7,254 nucleotides of DNA, taken from contig JBHIBC010000101.1 in the NCBI GenBank assembly GCA_046758905.1, positions 1-7,254 of the forward strand, read 5' to 3'. The first letter of the stretch is position 1; the number at the start of each line of letters is the position of its first letter. The stretch comes from JBHIBC01 sp046758905. GTDB taxonomy: Bacteria > Acidobacteriota > Polarisedimenticolia > Gp22-AA2. A program made the position numbers and the translations under genes. Positions 5,833 through 7,254 of the stretch are shown here, in pieces. A model generated the notes under the pieces. It saw only the letters and a program-made list of their open reading frames with translations, made no database searches and had not been told where the DNA came from.

Positions 5833-6526
5833 AGGTGCGGGCCCGCTGCTGCAGGCGCGTCAGGACCAGGTTGATGGCGTAGGCGAGCACCAGCAGGACG
5901 ATCCCCAGCGCGAGGGCGGCCGCGAAGTTCCCCTTGCTCGCCTCCAGCACGGTCGCGGTGGTCAGGACCCGCGTCGATCCCTTCAGGTTGCCGCCCACGA
6001 CCAGCGACGCCCCCACCTCGCTCACCACGGCGCCGAACCCCGCCATCAGGGCGGCCAGCAGCGGCAGCCGCGCCTCGCGCGCCAGCAGCCACGCCGACTG
6101 CAGCTCGGTGGCCCCGAGCGCTTTCACTTGAACTCGCAGCCTGAGGGGCAGCGACTGCACCGCCGAGAGGCTCAGCCCGGTGACGATCGGCATCGCGATC
6201 AGGCACTGCGCCACGACCATCGCCGTGGGGGTGTACAGCAGACCGAGCCGCCCGAGCGGGCCGCTGCGCCACAGCAGGATCATCACGAACAGCCCCACCA
6301 CCACCGGCGGCAGCCCCATGCCGGTGTTGACCAGGGCGACGACGAGGGTCCGACCGCGGAAACGGCTGAGCGCCAGCCCCACGCCCGCCGGGACGCCGAG
6401 CAGCAGGCTGACCAGCGTGGCGGTCCCCGAGACCTGCAGGGTCCTGAAGGCCGCCTCGCGCAGATCGGGGTCGAGCGAGAGGATGCGGTCGAGCGCCTGC
6501 CGCAGACCCTCGAGGATCAGATCCAT
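5831..6526 (-). CDS. tupB: tungstate-type ABC transporter permease
   Basis: The 231-residue membrane channel subunit of a tungstate importer. The sequence matches the TupB pattern closely: VSGTATLVSLLLGVPAG (32-48), NTGMGLPPVVVGL (67-79), LLWRSGPLGRLGLLYTP (84-100), AMVVAQCLIAMPI (102-114), VVSEVGASLVVGGNLKG (167-183) and STRVLTTATVLE (184-195). The coupling loop that contacts the ATPase lies around ALGATELQSAWLLAREA (136-152), the usual EAA-type position. Hydrophobic segments at about 32-54, 60-85, 98-122, 155-179 and 202-223 fit five or so membrane helices. The ATG at 6526 has GGGAGG 5 bases upstream. It lies 22 bases after tupA and 9 before tupC, so the three are surely one operon. MGLPPVVVGL and SEVGAS set it apart from the ModB molybdate permeases. 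Confidence 0.93.
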   Translation of the reverse strand: MDLILEGLRQALDRILSLDPDLREAAFRTLQVSGTATLVSLLLGVPAGVGLALSRFRGRTLVVALVNTGMGLPPVVVGLFVMILLWRSGPLGRLGLLYTPTAMVVAQCLIAMPIVTGLSLSAVQSLPLRLRVQVKALGATELQSAWLLAREARLPLLAALMAGFGAVVSEVGASLVVGGNLKGSTRVLTTATVLEASKGNFAAALALGIVLLVLAYAINLVLTRLQQRART

Positions 6527-6531
6527 CGCCG

Positions 6532-6545
6532 CCTCCCGGAGGGAG
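6532..6545 (-). promoter_or_regulatory. ribosome binding site of tupB within a small hairpin
   Basis: In the 22-base tupA-tupB gap, CTCCC, loop TCC, GGGAG form a five-pair stem (6545-6533). The 3' arm plus the next G (6537-6532) is the GGGAGG ribosome binding site, 5 bases before the tupB ATG. The stem begins four bases after the tupA stop, so ribosomes ending tupA would open it, consistent with translational coupling. Confidence 0.4.
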
Positions 6546-6548
6546 CGC

Positions 6549-7254
6549 TCACGGCTCGCCGGCCGGCTCGGCCTCGGGAACGAACAGCGCCGAGCCGTAC
6601 CGGTCGCGGCCGAAGTCCCGGATCCTCCGGAGCGTCGGCCCGGACAGCAGGAAACGGGCCAGGTCCCGCGCGCCCTCCACGTTGACCCGCGGTCCCTGCC
6701 GCGGGCTCACGACGATGAGATGATAGACGTTGCGCAGCGCCGGATCCCCCTCGAACAGGATCTCCAGGTCCACGGTCGACCGCTGGGCCAGGAAGGTGCC
6801 GCGGTCCGCGAGGGTGTACGAGCGCCTCTCCGACGCCACCCGCAGGGTGGCGGCCATCCCCTGTCCGGTCTCGACGTAGCGGTGCCCCGACGGCGGCTCG
6901 ACCGAGGCCGCCCGCCAGAGCTTGCGCTCCATCCTGTGCGTCCCCGAGTCGTCGCCGCGCGACACGAACGGCGCGCCGGCGCGGGCGATCGCCCGCATCG
7001 CCGCCGCCGCGTCGCCGGCGCCCCGCACCGGCGCCGGGTCGGACGCCGGACCGACCAGGACGAAGTCGTTGTACATCAGCCGCCGCCGGAGCAGCCCGGC
7101 GCCCCGCGCCATGAAGCGCTCCTCGTCCTCGGGCGAGTGCACCAGGACCAGATCCGCCTCGCCCCGCTCCGCCAGCGCCAGCGCCTTGCCCGAGCCGACC
7201 GCGATCGTCTTGACCCGCCGGCCGGCGCGCGCCTCGAACAGCGGGATCAGCTCG
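6549..7254 (-). CDS. tupA: tungstate-type ABC transporter substrate-binding protein (5' end outside window)
   Basis: The periplasmic or lipid-anchored protein that captures tungstate. About 234 C-terminal residues are visible; the frame is open to the window edge, so the signal peptide and the N-terminal oxyanion-binding region are missing. Recognisable TupA features, in order, are LIPLFEARAGRRVKTIAVGS, ALAERGEADLVLVHSPEDEE, RRLMYNDFVLVGPASDPA, the ligand-site-like FVSRGDDSGTHRME, LADRGTFLA, and the C-terminal IRDFGRDRYGSALFVPEAEP. An in-frame GTG at 7142 is not the true start, because conserved TupA sequence continues upstream of it to the edge. The gene heads the tupABC operon, 22 bases before tupB; its promoter is outside the window. 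PstS- and ModA-type binding proteins share the fold, but MYNDFVLVGP and SRGDDSGTH are typical of TupA. Confidence 0.92.
   Translation of the reverse strand, partial: ELIPLFEARAGRRVKTIAVGSGKALALAERGEADLVLVHSPEDEERFMARGAGLLRRRLMYNDFVLVGPASDPAPVRGAGDAAAAMRAIARAGAPFVSRGDDSGTHRMERKLWRAASVEPPSGHRYVETGQGMAATLRVASERRSYTLADRGTFLAQRSTVDLEILFEGDPALRNVYHLIVVSPRQGPRVNVEGARDLARFLLSGPTLRRIRDFGRDRYGSALFVPEAEPAGEP

Noticed and set aside
4002..6272. A 756-codon minus-strand open frame overlapping tupB, tupC and mobA
   Set aside because: It lies in a different frame from the real genes and crosses their boundaries. Low-complexity translation, no motifs.
4121..6685. An 854-codon plus-strand open frame opposite mobA, tupC and tupB
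   Set aside because: It is antisense to three clearly recognised genes and has skewed composition (Arg, Gln, Pro, Gly) with no domain. Shadow frame.
4568..7254. ModABC molybdate or PstSCA phosphate importer
   Set aside because: The permease motifs MGLPPVVVGL and SEVGASLVVGGN and the binding-protein motifs MYNDFVLVGP and SRGDDSGTH are those of the Tup type, and the tungsten enzyme gene next door agrees.

Overview
This is a very GC-rich bacterial window (three of the six complete genes start with GTG, third codon positions are mostly G or C, and there are long stop-free shadow frames). It is densely packed, with no gene-free stretch over about 100 bases. I found no rRNA, tRNA, CRISPR array, insertion sequence or phage gene. 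The sequence does not identify the phylum. The aldehyde ferredoxin oxidoreductase (AOR) and tungstate uptake genes suggest an anaerobe or facultative anaerobe.

Plus strand, 1-1534: a possible C-terminal tail of an upstream gene (to base 61), then a complete NhaC-family Na+/H+ antiporter-like membrane protein (89-1534). It ends tail to tail with the minus-strand genes, 29 bases away.

Minus strand, 7254 down to 1564: six genes in one direction. In transcription order they are tupA (5' part beyond the window edge), tupB, tupC, mobA, moaD and an AOR-family tungsten oxidoreductase. TupABC is a tungstate-type ABC importer: binding protein, permease and ATPase. MobA and MoaD act in pterin cofactor assembly, and the AOR-family enzyme is the likely user of the tungsten cofactor. 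The order therefore reads as metal uptake, then cofactor assembly, then enzyme. The genes are tightly spaced: 22 and 9 bases within tupABC, a 4-base overlap between mobA and moaD, and 1 base between moaD and aor. The only larger gap (73 bases, between tupC and mobA) holds a perfect TATAAT box and a strong ribosome binding site, so the mobA-moaD-aor half may also be transcribed on its own.

The main points of interest are the self-contained tungsten locus, a MobA beside an enzyme family whose known cofactor lacks the nucleotide MobA adds, two Gly/Ala/Arg-rich insertions in the AOR, and the codons for the functional Gly-Gly end of MoaD, which also form the ribosome binding site of aor. The AOR substrate and the antiporter's relation to the tungsten genes cannot be read from the sequence.
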